In this document: piece by piece, positions 7,750 to 15,715 of the stretch
Numbering within the stretch: the stretch's first letter is position 1
Layout of the letters: the number at the start of each line of letters is the position of its first letter
Source: Ferrovibrio sp.
Lineage (GTDB): Bacteria > Pseudomonadota > Alphaproteobacteria > Ferrovibrionales > Ferrovibrionaceae
NCBI RefSeq assembly: GCF_019636075.1
Contig: NZ_JAHBYG010000031.1
Coordinates: 1 to 51,102 of the forward strand
Direction of reading: 5' to 3'
Length of the DNA stretch: 51,102 bases
The notes under the pieces: generated by a model
Seen by the model: only the letters and a program-made list of their open reading frames with translations
The model's database searches: none
What the model was told of the DNA's origin: nothing
Position numbers and translations under genes: made by a program

Positions 7750-8306
7750 CCGTCGAATTCGTTCGGATCGTAGCTGAATACGCCGCCTTTGCCGGTCATC
7801 TCGCTGGCAAAGGCCATATCCATCGGGTTTTCCATCCGCATCGGATACAGCACGCCATCCAGATGGTCGCATTCATGCTGCAGCAGCATGGCCACATAGC
7901 CCTGCCAGTGCTGTTCAATCTGTTTGCCTTCCAGTGTGGAATAGCGAATCACGATTTCGTTGAAACGCGGCACCTTGGCATAGAGGCCGGGGAGGGAAAG
8001 GCAGCGCTCCCACATCACCCGTTTATCGTCGCCCATCGGCTCGATCACCGGGTTGATCATCGCGGTCCACGGAATCGGCTGGGCTTTGGCGCCGGACGGA
8101 ATGCGATGCTGCGGCAGGCAATACAACACCACGCGCAGCGGCTGGCTGATTTGCGGCGCTGCCAGGCCGATACCCTGCACATCGTCCAGCGTATCGCGCA
8201 TATCCTGCACCAACGCGCGAATTTCCGGCGCGGTGGGATCGGCCACGGGCGCTGAAACCTTCAACAGATCGGGGTTGCCTAGGCGTAAAATGGGGCGGAC
8301 AGCCAT
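7746..8306 (-). CDS. def: peptide deformylase family protein, likely a catabolic paralogue
   Basis: A protein of 186 residues with all three deformylase motifs: GIGLAAPQ (45-52), ERCLSLPG (100-107) and HECDHLDG (144-151). Metal ligands would be C102, H144 and H148, with E145 as catalytic acid. The second motif is usually EGCLS; here Gly is replaced by Arg101. Housekeeping deformylase is normally encoded next to fmt, but this copy sits among Rieske oxygenase parts. It shares the minus strand with the Rieske ferredoxin and starts 20 bases after it. That suggests it removes a formyl group from a small catabolic intermediate, though a spare N-formyl-Met deformylase remains possible. The ATG at 8306 follows GGAG. 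Confidence 0.82.
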   Translation of the reverse strand: MAVRPILRLGNPDLLKVSAPVADPTAPEIRALVQDMRDTLDDVQGIGLAAPQISQPLRVVLYCLPQHRIPSGAKAQPIPWTAMINPVIEPMGDDKRVMWERCLSLPGLYAKVPRFNEIVIRYSTLEGKQIEQHWQGYVAMLLQHECDHLDGVLYPMRMENPMDMAFASEMTGKGGVFSYDPNEFDG

Positions 8307-8326
8307 AGCGTGCTCCGTTGCCGCGT

Positions 8327-8635
8327 TCAGGGCAGATCAACAAATATATCGCTGCCGTCCACCCGGGTGGGGTAGGTGGCCAACGGGCCCTTGGCCGGGC
8401 CTTCCAGGGCTTCGCCGGTCTTGATATCGAAAATTGCCTGATGGAGCGGACATTCGATGCAGTTGTTTTCGATATAGCCGTCAGACATGAAGGCGCGCTG
8501 GTGGGTGCAGATATTGTTGGTGGCGTAATAGCCGTCGTCCAGGCGATAGACTGCCACTTCCACGCCATTCACTTCCACGCCGATCACATCGCGGCTTTCC
8601 AATTCGGCGGTTGTTGCTGCTTTATGCCAAGCCAT
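8327..8635 (-). CDS. Rieske [2Fe-2S] ferredoxin of a ring-hydroxylating oxygenase system
   Basis: A small soluble protein of 102 residues, standard for the ferredoxin component of naphthalene-dioxygenase-type systems. The cluster ligands are C43 and H45 in CTHQRAFM and C62 and H65 in CPLHQAIFD, spaced as the family requires. It carries electrons from the FAD reductase to the terminal oxygenase. It lies between the LysR gene (34 bases upstream) and the deformylase-like gene (20 bases downstream), all on the minus strand, so the three may form one transcript. The three oxygenase components are split over divergent units instead of forming a single operon. Confidence 0.92.
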   Translation of the reverse strand: MAWHKAATTAELESRDVIGVEVNGVEVAVYRLDDGYYATNNICTHQRAFMSDGYIENNCIECPLHQAIFDIKTGEALEGPAKGPLATYPTRVDGSDIFVDLP

Positions 8636-8669
8636 GACCTTGTTGTTGCTCCTGAGGTTGCTGGTTGCG

Positions 8670-9698
8670 TTATCGCTGCCTGGGCGGCTTGGCCGCAGGC
8701 AGCGCGATTTTAGAAGCGTAAATGCGTTCGTTCGGGGTTTTGCGTGCCGTCACTTCACGCAGCACATTGATGAAAGCCTGCTCGGCGCGGGCCAATTGCG
8801 CTTTGGGCGAGGAAACCAGATACACATCGATCGGCGTGGGATTGTCGTAGGGCGGCAATGGCCAAAGCAGGCCATCGCGCACATCGCGTTCCATTACATG
8901 CACAGGCAGGGCGCCGATGCCCATGCCGGCGATGATCATGCGGCGGATTTCTTCCAGATTATCGGATACGCCCACGAATGGCATGGCCAGATTGGCCTGC
9001 CGATACATGTTGGCCACCGAATGCAGCACTTCCGATACGGTGAAGGCTTTGAAGGATACGGCATTCTCGCCGGCTAGCTGTTCGAATTTGAGATCGCGTT
9101 TGCGGAAAAACCGATGCTTCGGCCCGCAGAAGAAAGCGAAATATTCCTTGTAGAGGTGGAAATAATCCAGATCGGGCAATTTGTTGCCCACCAGGCAGAT
9201 GCCGAAATTCACCGAGCGGGTGAGCACCTTTTCCAGCACATAGGCGCTGGTTGCAAGCGACACATCCACCGTCACCTTCGGATAGCGCTGATGAAACAGG
9301 GTGAGCGTGTCGTCTATCAGGTCGCTGATGATGTGGCTCGCCATGGTCAGCGACAATGTGCCGGCCAGCGAGTCGGAGTTTTCGCTGATCAGGTTTGGGA
9401 TGTGGCAGATGGTGTTGAACACCTCCTTGCATTCCCTGTGCAGCAATGTGCCGGCATCGGTGAGTTCGAAGCTTGTGGCGCTGCGAAGCACCAGTTTCGA
9501 TCCGATATTCTGTTCCAGCCGCTTCAGCGCCGTGCTCACTGCCGGCTGGGTACGTTGCAGCACCTCGGCAGCCCGGGATATGCTGCGCTCCTCGGCGATC
9601 ACCAGGAATACCCGCAGCAGATTCCAGTCGAGCAGACGTGCGACAGGATTGCTGCCGAGCAGGATGGACATATCCTTGTTGCCGCTTTTGGCCACCAT
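8670..9698 (-). CDS. LysR-family transcriptional regulator
   Basis: A regulator of 342 residues. The winged helix-turn-helix lies at about residues 22-85 (LDWNLLRVFLVIAEERSISR, then AAEVLQRTQPAVSTALKRLEQ). A periplasmic-binding-protein-like effector domain follows. The gene is divergent from the HDAC-like gene, the classic LysR arrangement. The 178-base gap holds an AT-rich sequence that recurs as part of a large inverted repeat before the ABC importer genes at 14550. It therefore probably activates both the degradation genes from 9877 and the importer operon. The GAACATG start at 9698 is taken; a second ATG nine codons in is possible but its AAGGA lies too close. The inducer is unknown. Confidence 0.9.
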   Translation of the reverse strand: MVAKSGNKDMSILLGSNPVARLLDWNLLRVFLVIAEERSISRAAEVLQRTQPAVSTALKRLEQNIGSKLVLRSATSFELTDAGTLLHRECKEVFNTICHIPNLISENSDSLAGTLSLTMASHIISDLIDDTLTLFHQRYPKVTVDVSLATSAYVLEKVLTRSVNFGICLVGNKLPDLDYFHLYKEYFAFFCGPKHRFFRKRDLKFEQLAGENAVSFKAFTVSEVLHSVANMYRQANLAMPFVGVSDNLEEIRRMIIAGMGIGALPVHVMERDVRDGLLWPLPPYDNPTPIDVYLVSSPKAQLARAEQAFINVLREVTARKTPNERIYASKIALPAAKPPRQR

Positions 9699-9761
9699 GT
9701 TCTCGCCGCCTCTGTCGTTCTTCGATCCTACATATAAATAGTATTAATGCTGAAATAATAT

Positions 9762-9779
9762 CAATTTATTTGATTTATG
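9762..9779. promoter_or_regulatory. AT-rich candidate LysR binding site
   Basis: CAATTTATTTGATTTATG matches 17 of 18 bases with CAATCTATTTGATTTATG at 14412-14429, the right arm of the inverted repeat before the importer genes. It lies between the divergent LysR and HDAC-like genes. Two near-identical AT-rich 18-mers in GC-rich DNA, one beside the regulator gene, indicate a shared operator. Binding by this LysR protein is inferred. Confidence 0.65.
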
Positions 9780-9876
9780 TTGCCATATCCAGGCAGCATT
9801 GTCCATGTCGCGATCGCGGAGCAGCATCTCCGTAACGGTTGCGTGCAGAGGTCATTCGCATGAAACGGTACGAAGA

Positions 9877-10911
9877 ATGAAGGTGTTCTTTTCGCCCACC
9901 CAGAAGACCCATCGCCCGGCACAGTTTCTGGTGGCAGGCAAGTTCCGGCCCAATCCCGATGTACCCGAACGCACCGAGCGTTTCATGGCAGGCATTGCCG
10001 ATGAGGGCCATGAAATCGCCGAGCCGCAGGATTACGGCAAGCAATATGTGGCCAGCGTGCACGCCGCCAATTATGTGGATTTCCTGAGCAGCGCCTATGG
10101 CAAATGGGCACGTCTGCCCAATGCCGGCAGCGAGGTGGTGCCCAATGTGCATCCGCGCCATGCCGGCAAGGCCTATCCCAGCTCCATTGTTGGCCGAGCC
10201 GGATATCACCTGTCCGACCTAGCCTGTCCGATCACCGAAAACACCTGGGAGGCTTCGCTTTGGGGTGCCCATTCGGCAACGGCTGCGGCTCTGGCGGTGC
10301 GTGATGGCGGGCAGGATTACGCTTATGCCATGTGCCGCCCGCCGGGCCATCATGCCGGCGCGGATTTTGCCGGTGGCTTCTGCTATATCAACAATGCGGC
10401 TATCGCTGCCGAGATCATGCGGGCCCGGTTTGATCGCGTGGCCATTGTGGATGTCGATGTACACCACGGCAATGGCACGCAGGAAATCTTCTACAACCGT
10501 GGCGATGTTCTGTTCACCTCGCTGCATGGCGATCCGAACGAGTTCTATCCGTTCTTCTGGGGCTACCCTGAGGAAACCGGTGCTGGCGAAGGCCTTGGCG
10601 CGAATGCGAATTTCCCTTTGCCGCGGCATACCAGCGATGACGTGTATCTGGAAACGCTGGGCCGCGCATTGGCCAAAGTGCGCGATTTCGGCGCTCAGGC
10701 TATGGTGGTTTCCCTCGGCCTGGATTCCTACAAGGACGATCCGCTCGCTTTCCTGAAGATCACCACGGATGGTTTCCGCAGCATCGCCAAAGCGCTGGCG
10801 GAAGTGAATCTGCCAACCGTATTGGTTCAGGAAGGCGGCTATATGTGCGACGATCTCGGGCGCAATCTGGCGGCCTTCCTCGGCTCGTATCAGGCCGCCC
10901 GTGTATCCTGA
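9877..10911 (+). CDS. HDAC-family amidohydrolase, acetylpolyamine amidohydrolase-like
   Basis: A protein of 344 residues in the arginase/deacetylase fold, close in length to bacterial acetylpolyamine amidohydrolases. It shows the RPPGHHAGAD charge-relay histidines near residue 160. Zinc ligands D194 and H196 lie in VDVDVHHGNGTQ, with a third ligand Asp in SLGLDSYKDDPL. The catalytic Tyr is in EGGYMCDD. It hydrolyses an N-acyl amide to amine and carboxylate; known relatives act on N-acetylated polyamines. A Pot-type polyamine-like importer in the same block supports an amine or acylamine substrate. The ATG at 9877 begins the recognisable MKVFFSPTQ start of the family; the open frame runs 26 codons further upstream without homology. 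It heads the plus-strand group ending at 14304. Confidence 0.87.
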   Translation: MKVFFSPTQKTHRPAQFLVAGKFRPNPDVPERTERFMAGIADEGHEIAEPQDYGKQYVASVHAANYVDFLSSAYGKWARLPNAGSEVVPNVHPRHAGKAYPSSIVGRAGYHLSDLACPITENTWEASLWGAHSATAAALAVRDGGQDYAYAMCRPPGHHAGADFAGGFCYINNAAIAAEIMRARFDRVAIVDVDVHHGNGTQEIFYNRGDVLFTSLHGDPNEFYPFFWGYPEETGAGEGLGANANFPLPRHTSDDVYLETLGRALAKVRDFGAQAMVVSLGLDSYKDDPLAFLKITTDGFRSIAKALAEVNLPTVLVQEGGYMCDDLGRNLAAFLGSYQAARVS

Positions 10912-10940
10912 TTACATCCGGCACCCCACGGAGAGATGTT

Positions 10941-12101
10941 ATGTCTGAACAGCAATCCACCAGCTCTTCCGCCGCCACGCCGGCCGGTTATGAAGCCGCC
11001 TTCCGCGAAGTAACCCAGGCCAGCCATGTGCCTGGCCGTTTCTATCACGATCCCGCCATTCTGGCGCGTGAGGAAGAGGTGATCTTCAAGCGTGAATGGC
11101 TTTGCCTGGCGCGCGAGGAAGAATTCGCCAAGCCCGGTGATTACAAGACCTACCGCATCGCCAGCCAGCCCGTGCTGCTCTGCCGCGACGAAACCGGCAA
11201 GCTGCGTGCCTATGCCAATATGTGCCTGCATCGCGGTGTGGAAATCGCCACCGGCAGCGGCAACACCACGGAATTCACCTGCCCGTATCATGGCTGGCTG
11301 TACAATCTGGATGGCCAGCTGTTGGGCGCCAGCTATATGCGCGATGCGGAGAATTTCGAGGCGAAGAAATGCCGCCTGCCGGAATTGGCCTTGGGCGTCT
11401 GGTGCGGCTGGGTTTTCGTTTCGCTGGCCCGCGAACCGCTGGCCTTTGAAACCTACATCAAGGATTTCGACGAGAAATACGGCTTCCTGCAGATGCAAGA
11501 TCTGCGCATGGGCCTACGCATGGATGTGGAGCTGGATTGCAATTGGAAGCTGATGGTGGAGAATTTCATCGACTTCTACCATATCGGCGTGTTGCACAAG
11601 GATACGATCGGCCGCTTCATGCGTACCACCGATGTGCCCTACGAGTTGCGCGAACGCGGACAGGTTTTCATCAACGAATACGATACGGGTTCGCTGACCC
11701 AGACCGGCCAGTCCAATGGCATTCGCATCGCGGCTTTGGAAGACAAATCGCCGCGCTTTTCTTCCACCGGCGTGTTGCCGCCGAACATCAACTTCTTCGT
11801 CCGGCCCGATTATGTGACCATGTATACCAGCTGGCCGCTGGGCCCCAGCCGTATGCGGCTGACCGGCATCACGCTGTGGCGGCAGGAAACCCTGGCCAAA
11901 CCGGATGCCGATCGCATCGTGGCCGAGTTCAAGACCATGGTGGAGAAGGTGGTTGCCGAAGACGTTGATATGGTGGAATCGCTGCAAAACGTGATGAAGG
12001 CCGAATATTTCGTGCCTGGCCGCATGTCGCGCCTGGAAAAAGGCGTGCAGCATTACATCAAGCACATGGTTCAAACCGTCATGGGCGACAGCGCGAATTG
12101 A
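10941..12101 (+). CDS. Rieske non-heme iron oxygenase, catalytic alpha subunit
   Basis: The terminal oxygenase, 386 residues. The Rieske cluster ligands are C95 and H97 (CLHRG) and C114 and H117 (CPYHGW). The mononuclear iron site is seen in ENFIDFYHIGVLH, with H214 and H219 as ligands and D211 as bridging acid; the third ligand is probably in the EDVDMVE region near residue 350. It activates O2 to hydroxylate or dealkylate a substrate, fed by the ferredoxin and reductase encoded at 8327 and 6520. No beta-subunit gene is nearby, so it is an alpha-only type, common among those acting on quaternary amines, phenylpropanoids and N-methyl compounds. The ATG at 10941 follows GGAGAG, 29 bases after the HDAC-like gene. 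Substrate not deducible. Confidence 0.9.
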   Translation: MSEQQSTSSSAATPAGYEAAFREVTQASHVPGRFYHDPAILAREEEVIFKREWLCLAREEEFAKPGDYKTYRIASQPVLLCRDETGKLRAYANMCLHRGVEIATGSGNTTEFTCPYHGWLYNLDGQLLGASYMRDAENFEAKKCRLPELALGVWCGWVFVSLAREPLAFETYIKDFDEKYGFLQMQDLRMGLRMDVELDCNWKLMVENFIDFYHIGVLHKDTIGRFMRTTDVPYELRERGQVFINEYDTGSLTQTGQSNGIRIAALEDKSPRFSSTGVLPPNINFFVRPDYVTMYTSWPLGPSRMRLTGITLWRQETLAKPDADRIVAEFKTMVEKVVAEDVDMVESLQNVMKAEYFVPGRMSRLEKGVQHYIKHMVQTVMGDSAN

Positions 12102-12136
12102 CGCGCATATCGCTGCGAAGGATTAAGGAGATTTCT

Positions 12137-12577
12137 ATGGCTCAGCCCCAAGCCAAACCGCGTGTTGCCGTGCTCGTTCACGATGGCTATCAGGAATTGG
12201 AATTCTGGTATCCCTTGCTGCGTCTGCGCGAGGAAGAGATCGATGCCGTGGTGCTCGGCGTGGATGCAGATGCCACTTATGTCAGTCATCTCGGCTACCC
12301 GGTGATTCCGGATCAGGCATTTTCCACCGAGCCTGCCGGCGGCTTTACCGGCGTGGTAATTCCCGGGCGCGGCGCTGGCGAGACTCTGGTGGCATCGCCC
12401 GAGGCGATCCGCTTCGTTGCCGATGCCGCCGCGGCAGGCGCGGCGATTGGCGTGATCGGCGGTGCATCCGCCGTTCTGACGGCTGCCGGCGTGCAAGCCG
12501 GGCCGAAGGTGGCTGCCGCTGCCGACGCCAATGCGTTGCCGGAATTCTTCCGCCAGTTTCGCGGCCAGTTGGCCTGA
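12137..12577 (+). CDS. DJ-1/PfpI-like protein lacking the nucleophilic cysteine
   Basis: A protein of 146 residues that aligns by eye with the DJ-1/PfpI protein at 13639: ELEFWYPLLRLREE here and ELELWYPLLRLREE there. The nucleophile elbow reads VIGGAS, with Gly108 where the paralogue has Cys106 in AICHAG. It is also about 75 residues shorter, ending soon after the elbow. It is therefore probably not a classical cysteine hydrolase or glyoxalase, and may be a structural partner of the active copy. The ATG at 12137 follows TAAGGAG. It lies 35 bases after the oxygenase gene and 8 bases before the phosphotriesterase-like gene, in the same transcript. Confidence 0.78.
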   Translation: MAQPQAKPRVAVLVHDGYQELEFWYPLLRLREEEIDAVVLGVDADATYVSHLGYPVIPDQAFSTEPAGGFTGVVIPGRGAGETLVASPEAIRFVADAAAAGAAIGVIGGASAVLTAAGVQAGPKVAAAADANALPEFFRQFRGQLA

Positions 12578-12585
12578 GCGCTGCC

Positions 12586-13614
12586 ATGGCTAAGATCCGC
12601 ACGGTTCTTGGTGATATTGCGCCCGATCAGGCGGGCGTCACGCTCACCCACGAGCATATCCGCTATGCTTATAACGGCTTCCAGAACGACCACCGCCAGA
12701 TATGGAACGTGGACAGCCTGGCGTCGCAAATTGCGCCTGCGGTGAAAAGCGGCCGCGATGATTTCGGCATCACCACGATGGTGGATATGACGCCGCCGGA
12801 AATCGGCCGCCATCCTGAATTGCTGGCCGAGGTCTCGCGCCGCTCCAACACCCACATCATCGCCACGGCAGGTTTTTTTCCGCAGGTGGATGGCATGGGC
12901 ATTCCGTATCACTGGCGCCGCATGCCGATCGACTATATCGCCGAGGAACTGGCCCGCGATATCACCGAAGGCATGGTCTACGACGGTAAGCTTACGCCCT
13001 ACAAGGTGGGCATGCTGAAGGCCGCATCCGGTGGGCTTTCCACCAAGCAGGCAGAGCTTGGCGTGGGCGGCCGGCATATCGGTTTCTACGAAGATCGTGT
13101 GATCCGCGCTGTTGCCCGTGCCCAGAAGCTGACCGGCGTGACGATCAACACCCATACCCAGCCGATGGAATACAAGCAGCGCAATCCGGGCATCGAATTG
13201 CTGGATCTGCTGGAAGAAGAGGGCGCAGATCCCTCCCGCATCATCATCGGGCATGCTTTCGTGCATCCCAATCTGGATCAGTTGCTGGCGATCTGCGAAC
13301 GCGGCGCCTGCTTGCAGATCGACCATATCGGCATTCCCTGGCAGCATGATAGCGCCGATGAACTGGACGAACTGATCGCCGATGCGGTTTGCGGCCTGGC
13401 CGACAAGGGATATATCGACCGCTTGGTATTCTCTTACGACCGCTTCTTCAGCTATGTACACGGCGCGCCGGGCGAGCCGGACCTGCTCAACGAGAATGTG
13501 CCGGTCGGCTACATTTTCGAAAGCTTCGCGCCGCGGCTCGAAAAGAAGGGGTTCGGCAAAGCGGAACTGCACAAGGTTCTGGTCGAAAATCCCCGTCGCC
13601 TGCTGGCATTCTGA
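12586..13614 (+). CDS. phosphotriesterase-family metal-dependent hydrolase
   Basis: A protein of 342 residues with the TIM-barrel amidohydrolase metal site. H22 and H24 lie in THEHI, the bridging carboxylated lysine is K145 in VGMLKAAS, and H190 (NTHTQ), H223 (GHAF) and D285 (SYDRFF) follow. That is the binuclear set of phosphotriesterase-like lactonases and related proteins. In a catabolic operon a lactone, carboxylic ester or amide bond is a more likely target than a phosphotriester. It is cytoplasmic, with no signal peptide. It sits between the two DJ-1-like genes with gaps of 8 and 24 bases, so the three are co-expressed and probably act on successive intermediates. The exact reaction is unknown. 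Confidence 0.85.
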   Translation: MAKIRTVLGDIAPDQAGVTLTHEHIRYAYNGFQNDHRQIWNVDSLASQIAPAVKSGRDDFGITTMVDMTPPEIGRHPELLAEVSRRSNTHIIATAGFFPQVDGMGIPYHWRRMPIDYIAEELARDITEGMVYDGKLTPYKVGMLKAASGGLSTKQAELGVGGRHIGFYEDRVIRAVARAQKLTGVTINTHTQPMEYKQRNPGIELLDLLEEEGADPSRIIIGHAFVHPNLDQLLAICERGACLQIDHIGIPWQHDSADELDELIADAVCGLADKGYIDRLVFSYDRFFSYVHGAPGEPDLLNENVPVGYIFESFAPRLEKKGFGKAELHKVLVENPRRLLAF

Positions 13615-13638
13615 TCCCTCTTACCGGAGACAGCCCCC

Positions 13639-14304
13639 ATGAATCTCGCCGATGCCCAGATTGCCGTGCTGGCCGAGCATCTCTACCAGGAACTGGAATT
13701 GTGGTATCCGCTGCTGCGCCTGCGCGAAGAAGGCGCCAATGTGGTGGTGATCTCGCCCAGGATAGATCAGCCTTATGCCAGCAAACTAGGCTATCCGGTT
13801 ACCGGTGACCTGACGCCGGCGGATGTGAAGCCTGAACAGTTCGATGCCGTGATCATCCCCGGCGGTTTCGCGCCGGAAGGCATCCGCCGCGATAAGGGCA
13901 TGGTCGATCTGGTGAAGGGCATCCATGATCAAGGCGGCCTGGTAGCCGCGATCTGCCATGCCGGCTGGGTGCTGGCCACGGCCGATATCGCGCGCGGCCG
14001 CACGGTCACCTGCGTGTCGTTGGTGAAGGATGATGTGATCAATGCCGGCGGCAATTATGTGGATCAGCCGGTGGTGCGCGATGGCAATATCATCACCTCG
14101 CGCCTGCCCAGCGATTTGCCGGTATTCGCCCGCGAGATCGTGAAATATCTGCGCGAGGAACCGTCCAAGCGTAAGTCGGACGAAAAGCTGAAGCCGGCCA
14201 AGGATCGACCGTTCTCGTCGGCCGCTTTCAAGAAACCCGTGCATACGGCTATGGGGCCGCGCGGCAAAGCTTCGGCGAATTACATCACTGTGGTGGTGGA
14301 ATAA
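13639..14304 (+). CDS. DJ-1/PfpI family protein, cysteine-active
   Basis: A protein of 221 residues of the DJ-1/PfpI class I amidotransferase-like family. The nucleophile is C106 in AAICHAGW, followed by the usual helix. An acidic residue near the start (LAEHLYQELE) fits the Glu that normally pairs with that Cys. The C-terminal 50 residues are Lys/Arg rich and extend beyond the usual core. Family members include proteases, glyoxalase III, isonitrile hydratases and deglycases. The operon context suggests hydration or hydrolysis of a reactive nitrogen-containing intermediate. It ends the plus-strand group that starts at 9877. A Cys-less paralogue lies two genes upstream. Confidence 0.85.
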   Translation: MNLADAQIAVLAEHLYQELELWYPLLRLREEGANVVVISPRIDQPYASKLGYPVTGDLTPADVKPEQFDAVIIPGGFAPEGIRRDKGMVDLVKGIHDQGGLVAAICHAGWVLATADIARGRTVTCVSLVKDDVINAGGNYVDQPVVRDGNIITSRLPSDLPVFAREIVKYLREEPSKRKSDEKLKPAKDRPFSSAAFKKPVHTAMGPRGKASANYITVVVE

Positions 14305-14378
14305 CCGCCTTCTGCGCGGCACGAGGGCTTTAATCCGTGGGTCGCAAAAGCTTCAGCAGCTAAAGGTGTGGTCCGCCT

Positions 14379-14433
14379 CATTCATAAATCAAAATGATGT
14401 TTAAATAAAAACAATCTATTTGATTTATGAATG
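14379..14433. promoter_or_regulatory. large inverted repeat upstream of the ABC importer operon
   Basis: CATTCATAAATCAAA (14379-14393) and its exact reverse complement TTTGATTTATGAATG (14419-14433) are separated by 25 AT-rich bases. The right arm and its flank match the site at 9762-9779 in 17 of 18 bases. It lies in the 245-base gap between the DJ-1 gene and the solute-binding protein gene. A LysR tetramer commonly spans about 50-60 bases, which fits the 55-base footprint. This links importer expression to the LysR gene at 8670. Confidence 0.72.
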
Positions 14434-14549
14434 CATAGGCCATGAACATGGCTGCCGGGACATAAAACGAGACGGCAGCCGCCGCGTTGCGATGCCGATC
14501 CGAGTAACAGCGAAACCAACCCCAAAGCGTAAACAGGAGAGGTATTGAA

Positions 14550-15599
14550 ATGAAGAAAACCAGCAAGACGAAAAACCTGCTCATGGCATGGTCGGCGCTC
14601 GGTGGCATTGCCGCTGGCCTGCTCGGCGTGAGCGGCCAGGCAATGGCGCAGGAAGTGACTGTCGCATCCTGGGGCGGCACCTATCAGGAAGCGCTCCGCA
14701 AGGCCTTTTACGGCCCGGCCAGCAAGGAAACCGGCATCACCATCAAGGATGTGACCCTGAAGGGCATCGCCGATGTGCGCCTGCAGGTGAAGGCCAATGC
14801 CGTGGTGTGGGATGTCGCCGAATTGTTTGGCGGCGGCTGCGAACAGGCGCGCCGCGAAGATCTGAGCGAGCCGCTGGATTACAGCGTGATCAAGACCGAC
14901 GGCATTCCGCCGCAGTTGGTGAACAGCCACTGGATCGCCATCAATTCCTACTCCACCGTGATGGCTTGGAATACCGACCGGGTGAAGAATCCGCCGAAGA
15001 ACTGGGCCGAATTCTTCGACAACAAGAAGGTACCTGGCACCCGCTCGATCAGCCCGCAGAGCGTGACCGTGGAAATGGCCTTGCTGGCCGATGGCGTTCC
15101 GGCCGACAAGCTCTATCCGCTCGATCTCGATCGCGCGTTCAAGAAGCTGGCTGAATTCAAGCCGCAGGTCACCACCTTCTGGATGACCGGTGCGGCGTCT
15201 ACCCAGCTTGCGCTGAGCGGCGAAGTTGACATGCTCACCATGTGGACCTCGCGCGCCCAGGCGGCGAAGAATGAAGGCGCCAAGATCGATTATACCTATG
15301 AAGGTGCTTTGCTGGGCATCCAATGCCTCATGGTTCCGAAGGGCGCCAAGAACAAGGCCAATGCCATGAAGGTGATCGCCTCCATGCTGACGCCGGAAAT
15401 CCAGGCCAATCTGCCGCATCATGTGGCCTATTCGCCGATCAATGCCAAGGCGATGGATACCGGCAAGATTCCGCCGGAACTGGCCCGTACCCTGAATTCC
15501 TCGCCGGAAAACCGCGCCAAGCAGGTTGTGGTGGACGTGATGTGGTGGGCCGACCATGGCCAGGAAGTGCAAGAGCGCTTCGACAAGTTGATGAAGTAA
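14550..15599 (+). CDS. ABC importer periplasmic solute-binding protein, PotD/PotF type
   Basis: An exported binding protein of 349 residues. The signal peptide has a KKTSKTKNL positive start and a hydrophobic stretch, with cleavage after GQAMAQ near residue 34. The mature protein begins EVTVASWGGTYQEALRKAF, the usual start of spermidine/putrescine-type binding proteins in family 1 of the PotD/AfuA group. It captures the substrate in the periplasm for the permeases encoded downstream. A hairpin follows its stop codon, which often keeps binding-protein mRNA more abundant than the rest of the operon. Substrates of this family include polyamines, amino-acid derivatives and aromatic amines, so the ligand is open. 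Start ATG follows AGGAGAGG. Confidence 0.88.
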   Translation: MKKTSKTKNLLMAWSALGGIAAGLLGVSGQAMAQEVTVASWGGTYQEALRKAFYGPASKETGITIKDVTLKGIADVRLQVKANAVVWDVAELFGGGCEQARREDLSEPLDYSVIKTDGIPPQLVNSHWIAINSYSTVMAWNTDRVKNPPKNWAEFFDNKKVPGTRSISPQSVTVEMALLADGVPADKLYPLDLDRAFKKLAEFKPQVTTFWMTGAASTQLALSGEVDMLTMWTSRAQAAKNEGAKIDYTYEGALLGIQCLMVPKGAKNKANAMKVIASMLTPEIQANLPHHVAYSPINAKAMDTGKIPPELARTLNSSPENRAKQVVVDVMWWADHGQEVQERFDKLMK

Positions 15600-15629
15600 G
15601 CTGAAACCAGCGTTAAGCTAAGCAGCGAG

Positions 15630-15662
15630 GACGGTGCCGGCGGCCAGCAGGCCGGCACCGTC
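15630..15662 (+). promoter_or_regulatory. intercistronic hairpin after the binding-protein gene
   Basis: GACGGTGCCGGC (15630-15641) pairs perfectly with GCCGGCACCGTC (15651-15662) around a 9-base loop. No T-run follows, so it is not a classical intrinsic terminator. It lies between binding-protein and ATPase genes, where such stems commonly protect the upstream mRNA or attenuate read-through. Confidence 0.65.
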
Positions 15663-15715
15663 TGGCCGCCCCATATCCAATACTGCTGGCGCCTTCATGC
15701 GCAGGGATTCAAAGG

